The position numbers were made by a program, and so were the translations under genes. A stretch of DNA of 50,015 bases, taken from contig JAGHJS010000089.1 in NCBI GenBank assembly GCA_017886545.1, forward strand, positions 1 to 50,015, read 5' to 3'. Below are positions 47,795 through 50,015 of this stretch, one piece after another. The notes under the pieces are model-generated. The model did no database searches, had not been told where the DNA came from, and saw only the letters and a program-made list of their open reading frames with translations. Numbering within the stretch: position 1 is the first letter of the stretch; each line of letters opens with the position of its first letter. The stretch is from Clostridia bacterium. GTDB taxonomy: Bacteria; Bacillota; Clostridia; Christensenellales; Borkfalkiaceae.

Positions 47795-49555
47795 CTATTC
47801 GACGCGGAAGCGCTCTGATCCTGCCTGTTTTTTCTCCTCCGCCCGTTCGCCGAAAAGCTCCGCGAGCGTTTCGCAGACGTCGGCGCAGGCAAGGTTCTCA
47901 CCACCGGCTCCGTCATCTCCGCAAACACGCGCACCGCCGCAGACAGTTCCCGCCGATCCATCGCCCGTACGCACTTCTCTCGCAACGGTAACGAAATCGC
48001 CCGCATGCAGCACAGTGTTGCCGTCGCCCGTACGCACTTCTCCCGCAACGGTAACGAAATCGCCCGCGTGCAGCACGGTGTTGCCGTCGGGCGTGCGCAC
48101 GATCTTTTTCCCTTCCACGCGCGTGACGCGCGTGCCGACGGGCAGAAGGATATCCCGCAGGGCGCGCTCCGCCGCCACGCTGCCCGCCAGAACGCGGAAA
48201 CGCGCCGCAAACGGCCGCACGCCGGACAGCGCGCCCGCCTCGGGCATCTTCTCGAGCAGCCTGTCATAGATGGGCTTCGTACGGAAGAGCAGCCCGACGA
48301 TATACCCTGCGCCCACGCCGATGACGGCGGGCAGCAGGAACAGAAAATCCCAGGTCAGTTCCAGCGTCATGACCAGCCCCGTGATGGGCGCTTTGACGAC
48401 GGAAGTAAAAAACGCCGCCATGCAGATGACGATGAGCGCGTCCGCGTACGACGGATCCAGCCCCATCGCCGCGAACAGAAGGCTCATGAGCGCGCCCAGC
48501 CCCGCGCCGACCGAGAGCATGGGCACGAACGCCCCGCAGGGCACGCCCGCCCCCATATTGACGGCAGTGACCAGCGCCCTGACCGCAACGACAAGGAGGA
48601 TCGTCGCCCAAAGCGGCGTGCCGAACACGGACTGCACCCCTTCCGAGCCGCTGCCAAGGTCAGCGATAAACCCGTGTCCGCCGCCCACGGCATAGACGGT
48701 GACCAGCCCGAGCGCACCCGCCAGCAGGAACGGGGGCAGCATCCTGCCGATCCCCTTCCACAGCCGCACCCGCGCGAAGAGTTTTTTCGCAAGGAAAATG
48801 AGGTGATAAAACCCCACACCCGCCAATGCGCAAACGACCGCCGCACCGAGCACGCAGACATAGAAGAGCGGCGAAAGCAGATCCGCCTCTGCAAACGAAA
48901 AAGTCGTAAGATACGCGCCCGTATCCAGCCCCAACGCACTGCGCAGCAGATTTCGTACGATGACCGCGACGGCGACGGAGGTGAAGGCGCACCCGAACAC
49001 TTCGGGCGTGAAGCGCTTCTGCCCCTCCTCAAAGGCGAACGCCATGCCCGTGAGCGGCGCGTTGAACGCGACTGCCAGCCCCGCGCACGCCCCGCCCGTG
49101 ATCTGGTAGCGGCGCACAAGCGAGCCGCGGCGCAACAGGTCGCTCGTACCGTACCCGCAGCAGCTGCCGATCAGCACGCTCGGCCCTTCCGCACCCGCCG
49201 AAAGCCCCATAAAGACGGTGAACAGGCTCGCCGCGAACATGCCCGTCAGCACGCGGTACCACCTGAAGCGGAGCAGACCGCGCAGCGCGCCCTCCGCCTG
49301 CGGGATACCGCTGCCGCGGATCATGGGCAGAAAGCGCAGCGTGCCGCCCACGACGACCGCGCCCAGAAAGAGCGCGGCAAACAGCAGCGGGATGAATGCG
49401 GGATTATCGCGGAAAAAGCCGTAATACCCGCGCGCAAAGTCCTCCGCCATCACGGCGAGGATATTGTAAAAGGTCACCACGACGCCCGCAAACAGCCCCG
49501 TGAGCATACCGACGAGCACGATCTGCAATCCGTACCCGAGCCTCTTTTTGAACAT
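47795..49555 (-). CDS. ClC-family chloride/proton transporter with repeated C-terminal segment
   Basis: A 586-residue membrane protein of the ClC family. The signature loops are GSGIP (81-85), GAEGPS (121-126), and GAGVPCGAFVPML. The gating glutamate (Glu123) and a second proton-path glutamate (in FAFEE, 176-177) are both present, so a chloride/proton antiporter is more likely than a passive channel. A cytoplasmic C-terminus (about 450-586) includes a TrkA-C-like region in which a 21-residue block around GNTVLHAGDFVTVA occurs twice in tandem. The ATG at 49553-49555 follows a weak site (AAAGAGA), and a near-consensus promoter lies just upstream. A longer open frame exists upstream but only covers repeats. 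It is unrelated in function to the glycan locus and converges on it. Confidence 0.92.
   Translation of the reverse strand: MFKKRLGYGLQIVLVGMLTGLFAGVVVTFYNILAVMAEDFARGYYGFFRDNPAFIPLLFAALFLGAVVVGGTLRFLPMIRGSGIPQAEGALRGLLRFRWYRVLTGMFAASLFTVFMGLSAGAEGPSVLIGSCCGYGTSDLLRRGSLVRRYQITGGACAGLAVAFNAPLTGMAFAFEEGQKRFTPEVFGCAFTSVAVAVIVRNLLRSALGLDTGAYLTTFSFAEADLLSPLFYVCVLGAAVVCALAGVGFYHLIFLAKKLFARVRLWKGIGRMLPPFLLAGALGLVTVYAVGGGHGFIADLGSGSEGVQSVFGTPLWATILLVVAVRALVTAVNMGAGVPCGAFVPMLSVGAGLGALMSLLFAAMGLDPSYADALIVICMAAFFTSVVKAPITGLVMTLELTWDFLFLLPAVIGVGAGYIVGLLFRTKPIYDRLLEKMPEAGALSGVRPFAARFRVLAGSVAAERALRDILLPVGTRVTRVEGKKIVRTPDGNTVLHAGDFVTVAGEVRTGDGNTVLHAGDFVTVAREVRTGDGSAGTVCGGARVCGDDGAGGENLACADVCETLAELFGERAEEKKQAGSERFRVE
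47961..48086 (-). repeat. In-frame 63-bp tandem duplication inside the ClC gene
   Basis: Two copies of a 63-bp unit (47961-48023 and 48024-48086) differ at only a few bases and encode 21 residues each. Being a multiple of three, the duplication keeps the frame, so it is likely recent and perhaps unstable. Confidence 0.88.
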
Positions 49556-49583
49556 TCTCTTTTTCGCTCTCACAACAGAGCAA

Positions 49584-49612
49584 ATTGTAGCACAGCCGCC
49601 AAAAAATGTAAA
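49584..49612 (-). promoter_or_regulatory. Sigma-A promoter of the ClC gene
   Basis: Read leftward: TTTACA (49607-49612), a 17-base spacer and TACAAT (49584-49589), with TGC directly before the -10. The ATG is 29 bases downstream, so the 5' leader is short. Confidence 0.85.
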
Positions 49613-49655
49613 GGAAATTTTCAGCCTCCGCCGCGCGCGTTCGTTCGGGGCTGCG

Positions 49656-49980
49656 CCGCCGCTCCTTCTCGGCGGCTCGTTTTTCGGCTCACAGGGGCTG
49701 AGCCCCTGCAATGCGTCCGCATTGCAGCGGGCATTCGCCCGCGTTCGCCTCAAGCGGAACGCTCGGCTTTGCCCTTGCAAGCAAGCAAAGCCTTCACGTC
49801 CCTTCAGGGTGACGCAAAAGAGTAGCCGCGCCCCTCTGTCATCCCGATCCTGTCGAGGGATCTCTATTAGAATATCGTCATTATTTCCATAGAGATCCTT
49901 CGAAGGCGCGCGTAGTTTTACTTTGCTTGCAAGGGGTAAAACGAGCGCGCCGCAATCGGCGGCATATGGGCGCATGCCCA
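49656..49980. repeat. Gene-free region of nested palindromes
   Basis: No gene was found between the ClC promoter and the window end. Three adjacent hairpins lie at about 49691-49744 (AGGGGCT/AGCCCCT, GCAATGCG/CGCATTGC, GCGGGC/GCCCGC). A larger dyad pairs 49772-49790 with 49921-49936 (CCTTGCAAGCAAAG-like). Inside it, TCGAGGGATCTCTAT (49853-49867) pairs with ATAGAGATCCTTCGA (49889-49903) with one mismatch. One strand reads as the 'HP(E/D)PVEGS' phrase seen in many interspersed bacterial repeats. It may be a MITE-like or REP-like element. Confidence 0.65.
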
Positions 49981-50015
49981 TGGCAACTTGTTGCCGAAAG
50001 CGTCAGCTTTTTTGC

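Noticed and set aside
48005-49825. A 606-codon open frame antisense to the ClC gene
   Set aside because: It shadows a ClC gene with intact signature loops, and its translation is low-complexity Arg/Gln/His sequence.
49556-49981. N-terminal extension of the ClC reading frame
   Set aside because: It would run across the promoter and palindromic repeats. The ATG at 49555 begins with the first ClC helix region and follows the promoter.

Overview
The window looks like one contig from an uncultured, gut-type member of the Bacillota (class Clostridia). The evidence is strong Shine-Dalgarno sites, sigma-A-type promoters, many lipobox lipoproteins, BspA-like leucine-rich surface proteins, a PdaB-like polysaccharide deacetylase, and a CUT1/Lpl-type sugar ABC importer with no ATPase gene beside it. 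Base composition is patchy: the left end and 14-26 kb are very G+C-rich, while parts of 6-10 kb and 27-47 kb are clearly lower, which suggests a mosaic history. No rRNA, tRNA or CRISPR array was seen.

Left end (1-5.9 kb): a leftward phage packaging/head cassette (sigma-like late regulator, large terminase, small terminase-associated protein, portal, scaffold-like protein running off the edge). A rightward gene for a membrane-anchored surface protein with its own promoter sits between the regulator and the terminase, like a moron. Next (6-14.6 kb) is a surface-protein region: a 984-residue membrane-anchored beta-propeller-like protein, a small serine recombinase, and two lipoproteins with His/Cys/Trp-rich modules and BspA-like repeats. 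A noncanonical SSB-like protein and a PdaB-like deacetylase follow (14.8-16.3 kb).

Most of the rest (16.7-47.7 kb) is a glycan-use locus. Leftward from 39.6 kb: a large Ig-like lipoprotein, two ABC permeases, two near-identical solute-binding lipoproteins, two secreted clan GH-A glycosidases, an EamA-type transporter, two cytoplasmic GH2 beta-mannosidase-like enzymes around a HAD phosphatase, a SIS isomerase plus ROK kinase pair with its own consensus promoter, and a GH78 alpha-L-rhamnosidase. Rightward from 40.1 kb: an AraC-type regulator fused to a glycoside hydrolase domain, translationally coupled to a membrane-anchored glycerophosphodiesterase and a metallophosphoesterase, then a GH36 alpha-galactosidase. 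The simplest reading is extracellular cleavage by the lipoprotein hydrolases, ABC import of oligosaccharides, and cytoplasmic trimming of beta-mannoside, alpha-galactoside and alpha-rhamnoside ends. A galactomannan-like or decorated, possibly phosphate-bearing, mannoside is the best guess at substrate. The AraC-hydrolase fusion would be the sensor.

The right end holds a ClC-type chloride/proton transporter with an in-frame 21-residue duplication, then a gene-free stretch of nested palindromic repeats. The most unusual item is the AraC-glycosidase fusion at 40118-42073: both predicted catalytic glutamates are present, so it may be a regulator that hydrolyses its own inducer.
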